DNA of 64,000 nt from Brachybacterium sacelli (lineage in GTDB: Bacteria > Actinomycetota > Actinomycetes > Actinomycetales > Dermabacteraceae): positions 496,001 to 560,000 of the forward strand of contig NZ_JAGIOD010000002.1 of the NCBI RefSeq assembly GCF_017876545.1, in the 5' to 3' direction. The notes under the pieces are model-generated. The model did no database searches and was not told the DNA's origin. It saw only the letters and a list, made by a program, of their open reading frames with translations. Positions 17,998-26,517 of the stretch are shown here, one piece after another (position 1 is the stretch's first letter; every line of letters starts with the position of its first letter). The translations under genes and the position numbers were made by a program.

Positions 17998-18843
17998 TCA
18001 GCTGAACTGGATCCCGCCGTCGACGAGCATCGTCTGGCCGGTGACGTAGTCCGAGTCCTCGCTCGCGAGGTAGGAGACCATCTTGGCGACGTCGGCGGGG
18101 ACGGAGACCCTGCCGAGGTGGATCGAGGCCGCGTTCTCCGCGAGGGCCTCGCCGCGCTGCTGGCCGTTCTTCGCGGCGAGCTTCTCGTCGATGAGATCCC
18201 ACATCGCCGTGCCGACGATGCCGGGGCCGTAGGCGTTGACCGTGATCCCGTGCTCGGCCCACTCCATCGCCGCGGCCTGGGTGAGTCCGCGCACGGCCCA
18301 CTTCGTGGCCGAGTACGCCCCGAGGAACGCGAAGGGGCGGAAGGCGACGATCGAGGCGGCGCCGATGATCTTGCCGCCGTGACCCTGCGCGACCATCTGC
18401 TTCGCGGCCTGGCGGTACGAGTTGAACACGCCGGTGATGTTCACGTCGAGGATCTTCTGGAAGTCCTCCGCGTTGTAGTCCAGGAGCTCCTGGACCTGGG
18501 CGATCCCGGCGTTGGCGACGAACACGTCGAGGTGCCCGCCGGCCTCGACCGCCGCGGCGACCAGGGCCGCGACCGAGTCCTCCTCGGTGACGTCGACGCT
18601 CACCCCGGTGGCAGTGCCCCCGGCGAGGATGATCTCGTCGACCGTGGAATCGATCCCCTCCTGCGTGATCGGCAGGTCGGCGACGATCACGTGCAGGCCG
18701 TCGCGTGCGAGACGCCGGGCGATGCCCTCGCCGATGCCGCGTGCCGCGCCGGTGACGACGGCGACGCGCTGCCCCTGCGGTGCTGACCGCCGGGCCGCCT
18801 CGACCGTCGAGGGGCTCTCGGTTCCGGTGCTCGTGGTGTTCAT
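17998..18843 (-). CDS. budC: diacetyl/acetoin reductase, (S)-acetoin-forming type SDR
   Basis: A 281-residue classical SDR. TGAARGIGEGIARRL is the NAD-binding motif (about residues 31-45), VANAGIA the NNAG-equivalent, and YSATKWAVRGLTQ carries the catalytic Tyr-x-x-x-Lys. The C-terminal half (NAYGPGIVGTAMWDLIDEKL, then YVTGQTMLVDGGIQFS) matches diacetyl reductase/butanediol dehydrogenases, which reduce diacetyl to acetoin or acetoin to 2,3-butanediol with NADH. A 20-residue hydrophilic N-terminal extension precedes the usual start. No acetolactate synthase genes are nearby, so the role in acetoin turnover is inferred from the protein only. Confidence 0.8.
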   Translation of the reverse strand: MNTTSTGTESPSTVEAARRSAPQGQRVAVVTGAARGIGEGIARRLARDGLHVIVADLPITQEGIDSTVDEIILAGGTATGVSVDVTEEDSVAALVAAAVEAGGHLDVFVANAGIAQVQELLDYNAEDFQKILDVNITGVFNSYRQAAKQMVAQGHGGKIIGAASIVAFRPFAFLGAYSATKWAVRGLTQAAAMEWAEHGITVNAYGPGIVGTAMWDLIDEKLAAKNGQQRGEALAENAASIHLGRVSVPADVAKMVSYLASEDSDYVTGQTMLVDGGIQFS

Positions 18844-18871
18844 GGCTACTCCTCATCGAGTGACGACATCG

Positions 18872-18892
18872 GTGACCCGTGGTTCAGGTCAC
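18872..18892. promoter_or_regulatory. inverted repeat upstream of acetoin reductase
   Basis: GTGACC / GGTCAC arms separated by nine bases, 29 to 49 bases upstream of the reductase ATG, within the divergent promoter region. A candidate operator; no cognate regulator is adjacent. Confidence 0.4.
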
Positions 18893-19107
18893 GGATTCAG
18901 CACAGCAGTGGATCGGCAGCAGCGGCAACGCCCCTTCTCGCGGACCGAGAACTGCAGGTAGGCCGCCTCCTGCTCCGGGCACGGGGCACTCCAGGACGGT
19001 GCCTGCGTCGGTCGGCGGCCCCGGGGCGGACCGGCGCCGCGGGGAACGGATCCGGGGCCCACACCGGTGGCGGGAATGTTCGCGCGGCGTGGCGTGTTGT
19101 CCCGGAC

Positions 19108-20031
19108 ATGCGAGCGATGACCTACGCCGAGTACGGCGACCCCAGCACCCTCGAGCTCACCGATGCCCCGACCCCCAAGGTCAGCCCGGGAGCCGTGCTG
19201 ATCCGCGTGGAGCGGGCGTCCGTGAACCCCGTCGACTGGAAGGTGATGGCCGGCGGTCTCGACGGGCTCATCGAGACCGTCTTCCCCGTGATCCCCGGCT
19301 GGGACGTGGCCGGCGTCGTCGAGGCGGTCGGCCCCGACACCCCGGAGTTCACGCCCGGTGACCGCGTCGCCTCCTACGGCCGCACCGACGTCATCCATGG
19401 AGGGACCTACGCCGAGTTCGTGGCGCTGCCGGTCACCTCCGTGGCGGCGATCCCGGAGAGTGTGGACGTCGAGGCCGCGGCGGGACTGCCGCTGGCGGGC
19501 CTGACCGCGCTGCGCAGCCTCGAGACCCTGGAGCTGACCGGTGACGACACGCTACTGATCCACGCCGCCTCGGGCGGAGTCGGCCACCTCGCCGCACAGC
19601 TGGCCCGCGAGACCGGCGCCCGCGTCATCGGCACCGCCTCGACCGGCAACCACTCGGCGCTGCAGGCCATCGGCGTCACGCCGGTGAGCTACGGCGACGG
19701 CCTGGTCGAGCGCGTGCGCGAGATCGCGCCCGATGGCGTCACCGCGGTCGCCGACTTCGTGGGCGGTGTCCGGGAGGACACCCTCGCCCTGCTGGCCCGA
19801 GGCGGGCGCCACGTCTCGATCGCCGATCCCTCCGTCGAGGAGGCCGGCGGGCGCTGGGTGTGGGTGCGCCCGGACGGCCCGCGACTGCGGACGCTGCTGG
19901 AGAAGGTCGCCGTCGGCAGCCTGCAGGTCGAGATCGATCGCTCCTTCGCACTCGCAGACGCCGCCGAGGCCCTCGAGGTCAGCAAGGCGGGGAAGGCGAA
20001 CGGGAAGCTCCTGGTCGACGCGACCCGCTGA
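19108..20031 (+). CDS. NADP-dependent quinone-type oxidoreductase (MDR superfamily)
   Basis: A 307-residue medium-chain reductase: GroES-like N-terminal domain (VLIRVERASVNPVDWKVMAG; PVIPGWDVAGVVEAVG), then a Rossmann domain with LLIHAASGGVGHLAAQLARE as the nucleotide site, and a C-terminal FALADAAEALEVSKAGKANG segment typical of the family. No zinc-binding Cys residues. These enzymes reduce quinones or alpha,beta-unsaturated carbonyls using NADPH. It is divergent from the acetoin reductase gene and ends before a long inverted repeat; a single-gene unit by position. Distinct from the 15656 paralogue in sequence and context. Confidence 0.87.
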   Translation: MRAMTYAEYGDPSTLELTDAPTPKVSPGAVLIRVERASVNPVDWKVMAGGLDGLIETVFPVIPGWDVAGVVEAVGPDTPEFTPGDRVASYGRTDVIHGGTYAEFVALPVTSVAAIPESVDVEAAAGLPLAGLTALRSLETLELTGDDTLLIHAASGGVGHLAAQLARETGARVIGTASTGNHSALQAIGVTPVSYGDGLVERVREIAPDGVTAVADFVGGVREDTLALLARGGRHVSIADPSVEEAGGRWVWVRPDGPRLRTLLEKVAVGSLQVEIDRSFALADAAEALEVSKAGKANGKLLVDATR

Positions 20032-20068
20032 GCGATCGGGCCCGCGGGTCCTCATGGAGCTGTGCCAA

Positions 20069-20105
20069 GATCTCAGCCACTTTCGCGCCAGAAATGGCTG
20101 AGATC
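20069..20105. terminator. 37-base inverted repeat between convergent genes
   Basis: GATCTCAGCCA and TGGCTGAGATC (11-bp perfect arms), with inner bases that also partly pair (CTTTC/GAAA). It lies between the oxidoreductase stop (20031) and the betA stop (20181). It is much less GC-rich than its surroundings and has no T-run. Bidirectional terminator is the simplest reading; a dispersed palindromic element is the alternative. Confidence 0.5.
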
Positions 20106-20180
20106 GAAGCTATCTCTCGCGACCCGCGGGAACGCGGGGGTGGGGGCGGGCGCCGCGGGTCGCTGGCCGTTGGCCGCGGG

Positions 20181-21773
20181 TCAGGCGCCGCGCGCCTCGC
20201 GGATCAGGTCGGCCGCGCGCTCGCCGATCAGCATCGTGGTGATGTTCGGGTTCACCGCGACCAGCTGCGGCATCACAGAGCCGTCGACCACGCGCAGACC
20301 CGTCACGCCCTTGACCCGCAGCTGCGGGTCCAGCGGAGACATCGGATCGTCGACCGCGCCCATCCGGCAGGACCCGGCAGGGTGGTAGACGGTGTTGTGG
20401 GTCCGGGCGACGTAGTCGGCGATCTCCTCGTCGGACTGCACGTTCTCCCCGGGGAACAGCTCGCGGCCCCGGTAGGCGTCCATCCCGGGCTGCGCGACGA
20501 TCTCGCGGGCCCGGCGGATCCCGGCGACGGCGACGGCCATGTCGTGGCCCTCCTCGTCGGTGAAGTAGCGCGGATCGACCCGCGGCTTGTCGCGGTAGTC
20601 GATCGTGCGCAGCCGCACGGTGCCGCGCGAGCGGGCGTGGGTGACGTTCGGGGTCAGCGCGAAGGACTCCGGGGAGGTCGGGTAGCCCTGCCGGCGGGTG
20701 TGCATATCGAAGGGCACCGAGCCGTAGTGCATCATCAGGTCCGGCAGGTCCAGGTCCTCCTGGGTGGGGGAGAAGATCCCGATCTCCCACCACTGGGTGG
20801 AATCGCGGGTCATCGGCTGCGCGGACTCCCAGGAGATCACCGCCTCCGGGTGGTCCTGCAGGTTCGAGCCGACGCCGGGGGAGTCGACCCGCACGTCGAG
20901 TCCGATCTCGCGCAGGTGATCGGCAGGGCCGATGCCCGAGAGCATCAGCAGCTTCGGGGAGTCGATCGCCCCGGCCGAGAGGATGACCTCGCGACGCGCC
21001 TGCATGATCGAGGAGCGGTCGAAGGCGTTGTCGACGTACTCGACGCCCGTGGCCCGCTGGTCCTCGTCGAACAGGACCCGCATTACCTGCAGACCCGTGA
21101 GGACGTGCAGGTTCTCGCGCTCCAGGTTCGGATGCAGGTAGGACACCGACGAGGAGGCGCGGGTGCCGTCGGCCTGGCGGTTGACCTGGAACCAGTTGGC
21201 CCCGTTGACGACGGTCTCGAAGTCGTTGAACGTGGCCTTCGGGATCCCGGCCTGCTCGCAGGCCTCCAGCAGGGCGACGCCCACCGGGTCCTCGGCCGGG
21301 ACGTCCATCAGGTGCACGGGCCCGTCGGCGCCGTGGCCCTTCCCCGTGCGGTCCTTGTTCGTCTCCAGCCGCGCGATGAGCGGGAGGATCGTCTCGGAGT
21401 TCCAGCTCTCAGCGCCGAGGCGCTCCCACAGGTCCATGTCCTCCGCCGGCGGGTGGAAGGCGATGCAGGAATTGTGGGAGGAGCAGCCGCCGAGCACCCT
21501 CGCCCGGGCATGGCGCATGAAGGAGTTGCCGTTCTCCTGGGGCTCGATCGGATAGTCCCAGTCCAGTCCGGATTCCAGCAGCTCGGGCCAGCGCTTGAGC
21601 TGGAGCACCTCCTGGTGCTCGAGGTCGGAGGGGCCGGCCTCGAGCAGGGCGACGTCGACGCTCGGGTCCTCGCTGAGGCGCGAGGCCAGCGCGGCACCGG
21701 CGGAGCCGCCGCCGACGACGACGTAGTCGAATGCGGCCAAGGGGTTCTCGGACGTGAGGTCCTGCGTGGACAT
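20181..21773 (-). CDS. betA: choline dehydrogenase (GMC oxidoreductase)
   Basis: A 530-residue FAD-dependent GMC oxidoreductase that would oxidise choline to betaine aldehyde. The dinucleotide motif VVVGGGSAGAALASRL lies near residue 19, followed by LLEAGPSD. The C-terminal catalytic region reads TVYHPAGSCRMGAVDDPMSP and later AVNPNITTMLIGERAADLI, the His/Asn pair of the family. The start is ATG at 21773 behind AGGAGAC; the longer reading adds an Arg/Pro-rich leader. Last gene of betT-betB-betA, 77 bases after betB with a hairpin in the gap. Confidence 0.88.
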   Translation of the reverse strand: MSTQDLTSENPLAAFDYVVVGGGSAGAALASRLSEDPSVDVALLEAGPSDLEHQEVLQLKRWPELLESGLDWDYPIEPQENGNSFMRHARARVLGGCSSHNSCIAFHPPAEDMDLWERLGAESWNSETILPLIARLETNKDRTGKGHGADGPVHLMDVPAEDPVGVALLEACEQAGIPKATFNDFETVVNGANWFQVNRQADGTRASSSVSYLHPNLERENLHVLTGLQVMRVLFDEDQRATGVEYVDNAFDRSSIMQARREVILSAGAIDSPKLLMLSGIGPADHLREIGLDVRVDSPGVGSNLQDHPEAVISWESAQPMTRDSTQWWEIGIFSPTQEDLDLPDLMMHYGSVPFDMHTRRQGYPTSPESFALTPNVTHARSRGTVRLRTIDYRDKPRVDPRYFTDEEGHDMAVAVAGIRRAREIVAQPGMDAYRGRELFPGENVQSDEEIADYVARTHNTVYHPAGSCRMGAVDDPMSPLDPQLRVKGVTGLRVVDGSVMPQLVAVNPNITTMLIGERAADLIREARGA

Positions 21774-21803
21774 GTCTCCTGCTTCCAGTCGAGGGGTGGG
21801 GGA

Positions 21804-21838
21804 GGGGTCGTCCCGTCGGCGTGGGACGGGGCGACCCC
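21804..21838 (-). promoter_or_regulatory. hairpin in the betB-betA gap
   Basis: GGGGTCGTCCCGTC pairs with GACGGGGCGACCCC (13 of 14) around a 7-base loop, between the betB stop (21851) and the betA start (21773). On the mRNA it could be a partial terminator or an mRNA-processing/stability element that sets different BetB and BetA levels. Confidence 0.5.
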
Positions 21839-21850
21839 GGAACGGCACGG

Positions 21851-23335
21851 TCAGGACGTGCGCGGGAACCAGCCGGTCACGGCGGGCTCTGTGTTCTCGT
21901 AGATGTGCTTGGCCTCGGTGTACTCCTCGAGACCGGTGGCGCCCAGTTCACGGCCGACGCCGGACATCTTGAAGCCGCCCCATTCCGCCTGTGGAAGGTA
22001 GGGGTGGTAGTCGTTGACCCAGATCGTGCCGTGGCGCAGACGCCGCGAGACGCGGTTCGCGGTCCCGGAGTCCGAGGTCCACACGCCGCCGGCCAGGCCG
22101 TACTCGGTGTCGTTGGCGATCGCGATCGCCTCGGCCTCGGTGGAGAACGTCTCCACGGTGATCACCGGGCCGAAGCCCTCTTCGACCACGGCCGGGTTCT
22201 CGGAGGTGCAGCGGTCCAGCACGGTCGGGGCGTAGAAGAAACCCTGCTCGTGCTCCGGACCGCCCCAATGACCCCCGATGCGCAGCCGCGCCCCGGCCTC
22301 GACCCCGCGCCTCACGTAGTCGGTGACCTTGTCACGGTGCTGCTGGGAGATCAGCGGGCCGGTCTCGGCCTTCTGGTCGAAGGGACCGCCCATGACGATG
22401 CCCTCGGCGCGGGCGACCAGGTCGTCGACGAAGCGCTCGGCGATGGTGTCCTGCACGATCAGACGGGTGCCGGCCGAGCACAGCAGGCCTGAGTCCATGA
22501 AGCCGGCGTTGAGCGCGTTGTCGAGCGCCGCCTCGTAGTCGGCATCGGCGAAGACCACGTTCGGGTTCTTCCCGCCGAGCTCGAGGGCGACCTTCTTGAT
22601 GCCCTGCGCGGCTGCCCCTGCGATCTTGCGACCGGTGACCAGTCCACCGGTGAACGAGACCAGGTCGATCTCCGGGTGCGAGGAGAGCGGGGCGCCGACC
22701 ACGCCGCCGTCCCCGAGCACCAGGTTCGCGACCCCTGCGGGCAGGCCCAGACGGTCCAGCACGTCGATGATCAAGACGGTGGTGTGCGGGGTGAGCTCCG
22801 CCGGCTTGATGACGAAGGAGTTGCCCGCGGCGATGGCCGGAGCGATCTTCCAGGACGCCTGCAGCAGGGGGAAGTTCCAGGGCGTGATCATGCCGCACAC
22901 GCCGATCGGCTCGTGCACCACGCGCGAGATCACGCTGTCGTCGCCGGCATCGATCAGGCGGCCGGGATGCTGGTCGGCGATCTTGCCGAAGTAGCGGAAG
23001 CAGGCGGTGATGTCGTCCATGTCGCCCTCGGCCTCGACCAGGCGCTTGCCGGTGTCGAGCGCCTCGGCGCGGGCGAACTCGTCCTTGCGCTCCTGCAGCT
23101 GGTCGGCGACCTTCAGCAGGAGATCTCCGCGGGCGGAGGCGGGTTCGTCGGCCCACACGCGCGACTCGAACGCGCGACGGGCCGCGAGGATCGCCCGCTC
23201 GACGTCCTCGCCGCTGGCCTCGGAGACGACGCCGACCTCGCGCTGATCGGCCGGGCAGGTGACGGTGCGGGTCTCGCCCGTGGACGAGGGCACCCAGGCG
23301 CCGTCGATGTACAGGGTGGCGGTCGGGTCAGTCAT
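21851..23335 (-). CDS. betB: betaine-aldehyde dehydrogenase
   Basis: A 494-residue NAD(P)-dependent aldehyde dehydrogenase. Key elements: MITPWNFPLLQASWKIAPAI (substrate/cofactor channel), VALELGGKNPNVVFADAD with the general-base Glu, MDSGLLCSAGTRLIV with the nucleophilic Cys, and EEGFGPVITVETF. It would convert betaine aldehyde to glycine betaine in the cytoplasm, completing osmoprotectant synthesis from choline. Its ATG overlaps the end of the upstream BCCT gene by eight bases, so it is translated right after the transporter. Family assignment is firm; the specific substrate is supported by the operon. Confidence 0.9.
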   Translation of the reverse strand: MTDPTATLYIDGAWVPSSTGETRTVTCPADQREVGVVSEASGEDVERAILAARRAFESRVWADEPASARGDLLLKVADQLQERKDEFARAEALDTGKRLVEAEGDMDDITACFRYFGKIADQHPGRLIDAGDDSVISRVVHEPIGVCGMITPWNFPLLQASWKIAPAIAAGNSFVIKPAELTPHTTVLIIDVLDRLGLPAGVANLVLGDGGVVGAPLSSHPEIDLVSFTGGLVTGRKIAGAAAQGIKKVALELGGKNPNVVFADADYEAALDNALNAGFMDSGLLCSAGTRLIVQDTIAERFVDDLVARAEGIVMGGPFDQKAETGPLISQQHRDKVTDYVRRGVEAGARLRIGGHWGGPEHEQGFFYAPTVLDRCTSENPAVVEEGFGPVITVETFSTEAEAIAIANDTEYGLAGGVWTSDSGTANRVSRRLRHGTIWVNDYHPYLPQAEWGGFKMSGVGRELGATGLEEYTEAKHIYENTEPAVTGWFPRTS

Positions 23336-25628
23336 GACGCTCCTTCGACTCGTGGGTCTTGGTGTTCTTGGTGGGCTCGGTGTCCTCCGCGGTCCTGGGG
23401 GACTCCGCCGGCGGGGTCGATCCGGCCTCGTGCAGGGCGGCGGCTGCCTGACCCGTGCGCTGGTCGGGAGCCTGATCGGTGTCGATCCAGGTCTCGGGCG
23501 CGGTGACCGGGATGGTCCCGGTCGCGGTGCCGAGCTCCTGGCTCATCGTCAGATACATGATGTGGGCGTCGTAGGCGTCCAGGACATCGGTGATGACCTG
23601 TTCCTTCGTGAAGCCCATGATGTCGCGGCCGCGGGACCCGAGCAGCGAGAAGATCTCGATGCGGTAGTAGACGTCCCGCACGGTGGAGAGGTTCGCGGCG
23701 AAGCTCGGCACCGAATAGGCCACGGGATAGGCCTGGTACTTGAAGTCCTCGGCGTCCGGGAACGAGACGACGAGGTCCACGAAGGGGACCGAGCTGTCCG
23801 GGTGGGCCCCACGATGGCAGGAGACCTCGGCCCCGAGGGTGGTGAGCTCGGCGGCGACCTCCTCGACCGCCGGTGCGGCGACGGTGTCCACGAAGGTTCG
23901 CGCCCGCTCCTCGTCGGCGTAGGACATCCGCTTGTGCAGCCGCTGGCGCCAGGAGCCGCGCTCCCCGCCTTCGCGCACCCGGCTGGTCAGCAGTGCGGGC
24001 AGCGCAGCCTGCCGGGACTCCAGACCCGCCTTCTCGGTCCGCAGCACCTTCCAGAGGCTGAACATCACCAGGTAGACCAGCACTGACAGCGGCAGGCCGA
24101 TCATGACCGTCGCCGCCTGCAGGGTGTACACGCCGTCGATGAACAGCATCACCAGCGTCAGCGCACCGGTGATCACGGCCCAGACGATGCGCAGCCACGG
24201 CGCCCCGTCGGAGTCGGTCCGCGAGGGCTTCGAGGTCATGTTCGCCATCACCAGCGAACCGGAGTCGGCGGAGGTGACGTAGAAGAACAGTCCGGTCAGC
24301 AGCGCGAGGGAGACGGTGAAGATCGCTCCGGGGTACTGCTCGAGCAGATTGAAGAACCCGGACTCGGGCTGGTTCACGGCGAGGTTCAGGAACTTCTCGT
24401 CGTCGAAGAAGCTCATCGCCGCGTTCCCGAAGATCGAGACCCACAGCAGGATGAACGCGAAGGGGATCAGCAGCACGCCGACGACGAACTGACGCAGGGT
24501 GCGACCGCGGGAGATGCGCGCCAGGAAGAGGCTCACGAAGGGTGACCAGGCGATCCACCAGGCCCAGAAGAAGAGCGTCCAGTCGGCCATCCACTGGTCC
24601 GAGGCGTACCCCAGCTCGGCGGCACCGTCGGTGTAGGCGAAGGTGTTCATCATCATCGACGGGAAGCGCGAGAAGAAGTCGCCGATGTTCTGGACCAGGG
24701 CGTTGAGCAGGTGGTGGGTCTGACCGGAGAACAGCACCCAGAGCATGAGGATCAGAGCGAGGACGACGTTGAGCTCGGAGAGCCGACGGATGCCCTTGTC
24801 GACGCCGGAGACCGTCGAGAGGATCGTGATGAACACGGCCAGCGCCATCAGTGCGATCTGCACGGCCATCGAGTTCGGGATGCCGAACAGCGCCGAGAGC
24901 CCGAAGTTGAGGAAGACGACCCCGATGCCGAGGGAGACCGAGATGCCGAAGATGGTGCCGATGGTGGCGCCGATCTCGGCCACGTGGCCGACGGCGCCGT
25001 GGATCCGCCTGCCGAAGATCGGGGCCAGCGCCGAGCGGATCGACAGCGGCAGGTGGTAGCGGTAGGCGAACAGACCGAAAGCCATGCCCATCAGCGCGTA
25101 CATCGCCCAGCCGGGAATACCGTAGTGGAAGATCGTCCAGATGGTGGCCATCCGCGCGGCCTCGTCGGAACCGGCCGGGACGTCCGGTGGGGTGAGGTAG
25201 TTCGTGGCCGGGCCGGAGATCCCGAAGAACATCAGGTCCACGCCGATGCCCGCCGCGAACAGCATCGCCGCCCAGGTGAACAGGTTGTACTTCGGCAGCG
25301 AATGGTCCGGGCCCATCTTGGTCCGCCCGACCGTGGAGAACGCGACGATCAGCACGAACACCACCACGATGGTGGCAGTCAGGACGTAGTACCAGCCGAA
25401 GTTCGCCGCCACCCAGGCCATGGCACCGAAGATCACGGTCTCCGCGGTGCTCGGCCAGATCGCGGCGAACAGCACGAACGCGACGATGAGTGCTGCGGTG
25501 CCGCCGAAGACCGGCCAGTTCACGGGGGAGGGGGACGCGCTGGTCTCCGAGGCCGAACCGCCGCCGCCGGGGTCCCTCCCGGGGTCGGGAGTCTCAGCAG
25601 GGCGAGGGATCGGGGTGGCCTCGGCCAT
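23328..25628 (-). CDS. betT: BetT-like choline BCCT transporter with long cytoplasmic C-terminal domain
   Basis: A 766-residue BCCT transporter: hydrophilic N terminus to about residue 45, then about 12 helices including the signature FFWAWWIAWSPFVS and ARISRGRTLRQF. It also has a soluble C-terminal domain of roughly 240 residues (KRMSYADEERARTFVDTVA; EVSCHRGAHPDSSVPFVDLV; YRIEIFSLLGSRGRDIMGFT). This long C-terminal domain is characteristic of choline-specific, osmosensing BetT proteins. Start: ATG at 25628 behind GGACC/AAAGGA-like bases. First gene of the choline-to-betaine operon and translationally overlapping betB. Confidence 0.9.
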   Translation of the reverse strand: MAEATPIPRPAETPDPGRDPGGGGSASETSASPSPVNWPVFGGTAALIVAFVLFAAIWPSTAETVIFGAMAWVAANFGWYYVLTATIVVVFVLIVAFSTVGRTKMGPDHSLPKYNLFTWAAMLFAAGIGVDLMFFGISGPATNYLTPPDVPAGSDEAARMATIWTIFHYGIPGWAMYALMGMAFGLFAYRYHLPLSIRSALAPIFGRRIHGAVGHVAEIGATIGTIFGISVSLGIGVVFLNFGLSALFGIPNSMAVQIALMALAVFITILSTVSGVDKGIRRLSELNVVLALILMLWVLFSGQTHHLLNALVQNIGDFFSRFPSMMMNTFAYTDGAAELGYASDQWMADWTLFFWAWWIAWSPFVSLFLARISRGRTLRQFVVGVLLIPFAFILLWVSIFGNAAMSFFDDEKFLNLAVNQPESGFFNLLEQYPGAIFTVSLALLTGLFFYVTSADSGSLVMANMTSKPSRTDSDGAPWLRIVWAVITGALTLVMLFIDGVYTLQAATVMIGLPLSVLVYLVMFSLWKVLRTEKAGLESRQAALPALLTSRVREGGERGSWRQRLHKRMSYADEERARTFVDTVAAPAVEEVAAELTTLGAEVSCHRGAHPDSSVPFVDLVVSFPDAEDFKYQAYPVAYSVPSFAANLSTVRDVYYRIEIFSLLGSRGRDIMGFTKEQVITDVLDAYDAHIMYLTMSQELGTATGTIPVTAPETWIDTDQAPDQRTGQAAAALHEAGSTPPAESPRTAEDTEPTKNTKTHESKERHD

Positions 25629-25742
25629 CAGGGTCCTTTCGGTCGACGGACGGACGGGCCGCGTCCGAGCGCGAGGCGATCGGACCCGGCCAGGGCACAT
25701 GCCCACAGCCGCGCATACCGAGGAGCCGCAGGCAGTACTCGA

Positions 25743-25766
25743 CCTTAGAGTTACTTGGCTCTAGGG
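25743..25766. promoter_or_regulatory. inverted repeat upstream of betT
   Basis: CCTTAGAG and CTCTAGGG, imperfect 8-bp arms (7 of 8) around an 8-base centre, 115-138 bases upstream of the betT ATG. Two further dyads follow at 25801-25817 (CAGGT/ACCTG) and 25825-25843 (CGTCAC/GTGACG). No BetI or GbsR gene is nearby; these are candidate sites for an unlinked regulator. Confidence 0.4.
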
Positions 25767-25943
25767 TCCACTATGTCCTGAAGGGGCGTGACGTACCCGT
25801 CAGGTGGAGCATACCTGTGCCGTGCGTCACACTGTGGGTGACGGGGTGCGGAGCCGCCGGACCCCGCGGCGAACGCACCGGAGGATATCCATGGCCGCAG
25901 ACCGAGTTCGAGCCGGAGACCGCGCCCACACCGGAGGGCGACC

Positions 25944-26318
25944 GTGACCGCAGCCCGTGTGCGCCCCGGAGGCCGAGGTCGAGCGCGCACCGGGGCCTTC
26001 GTCGCGGGGCTGCTGTGCGCCAACAGCCTGCCGCACCTGGCGACCGCCGCGGCGGGAAGGTGCCACCTCACGCCGATCGGTGGGGCAGAGTCCTCCCGTG
26101 GGATCAATGCCGCCTGGGGCGCCGCCAACCTGATCGGCGGTCTCGCGCTCATCGCCCACAGCGCTCGCGGTGAGGGGCTCTCCGCCGGCAGCGTCCGCGG
26201 TGAGGAGCGGTGGGACTCCCGCCTGGTGGCCTTCGATCTCGGAGCCGCCGTGTTCGCGGCGTGGATGGCGGCCAGCGAAGCCACCCTGCAGGTGAACTGG
26301 AGCCCACCGGAAGACTGA
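25944..26318 (+). CDS. small predicted membrane protein of unknown function
   Basis: A 124-residue protein with three likely membrane segments (about residues 16-34, 53-74 and 92-113) and a conserved-looking first loop NSLPHLATAAAGRCHLTPIG with a single Cys. The start is GTG at 25944. Codon use fits the genome, the frame is the best of the six here, and it lies divergent from betT. I do not recognise a family. It resembles the short DoxX/DUF-type integral proteins only in having several helices and small polar loops. Hydropathy is the evidence that it is a gene. Confidence 0.6.
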   Translation: MTAARVRPGGRGRARTGAFVAGLLCANSLPHLATAAAGRCHLTPIGGAESSRGINAAWGAANLIGGLALIAHSARGEGLSAGSVRGEERWDSRLVAFDLGAAVFAAWMAASEATLQVNWSPPED

Positions 26319-26440
26319 CAGCTGCGCGCCGGGCGGGCGACGCCGCGCCACGTCCGAGTCGAGCGCCGCCCCGACCGATGCTGATCGCAACATCGGTCGA
26401 GGCGGCCCGGAACTTCATGTGCCATCCCGCGGGCGCACGG

Positions 26441-26490
26441 CTGCCGTGCGGAGATGCGGCACGGGCTGCCGTGCGGAGATGCGGCACGGG
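26441..26490. repeat. two perfect 25-bp tandem repeats
   Basis: The unit starting CTGCCGTGCGGAGATG occurs twice head-to-tail without a mismatch. Each unit contains a small dyad (CCGTGC/GCACGG), so each copy could fold. It lies between the convergent small membrane protein and MFS genes, where a terminator would be expected. Confidence 0.8.
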
Positions 26491-26517
26491 CACGCAGCCC
26501 GGGGGTGGGCGGAGCGC

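Noticed and set aside
18889..19107. Short minus-strand Cys-rich frame ending CPEQEAAYLQ...GRCRCCRS, possibly a small zinc or WhiB-like protein
   Set aside because: No ATG with ribosome-binding site, no WhiB Cys spacing and no tryptophan/glycine signature. It sits in a divergent promoter gap and its upstream part overlaps the 19108 gene. Kept only as a curiosity.
19860..21902. 680-codon plus-strand frame across betA
   Set aside because: Antisense shadow of betA; Arg/Gly/Val/His-rich with no recognisable domain, whereas the minus strand gives a complete GMC enzyme.
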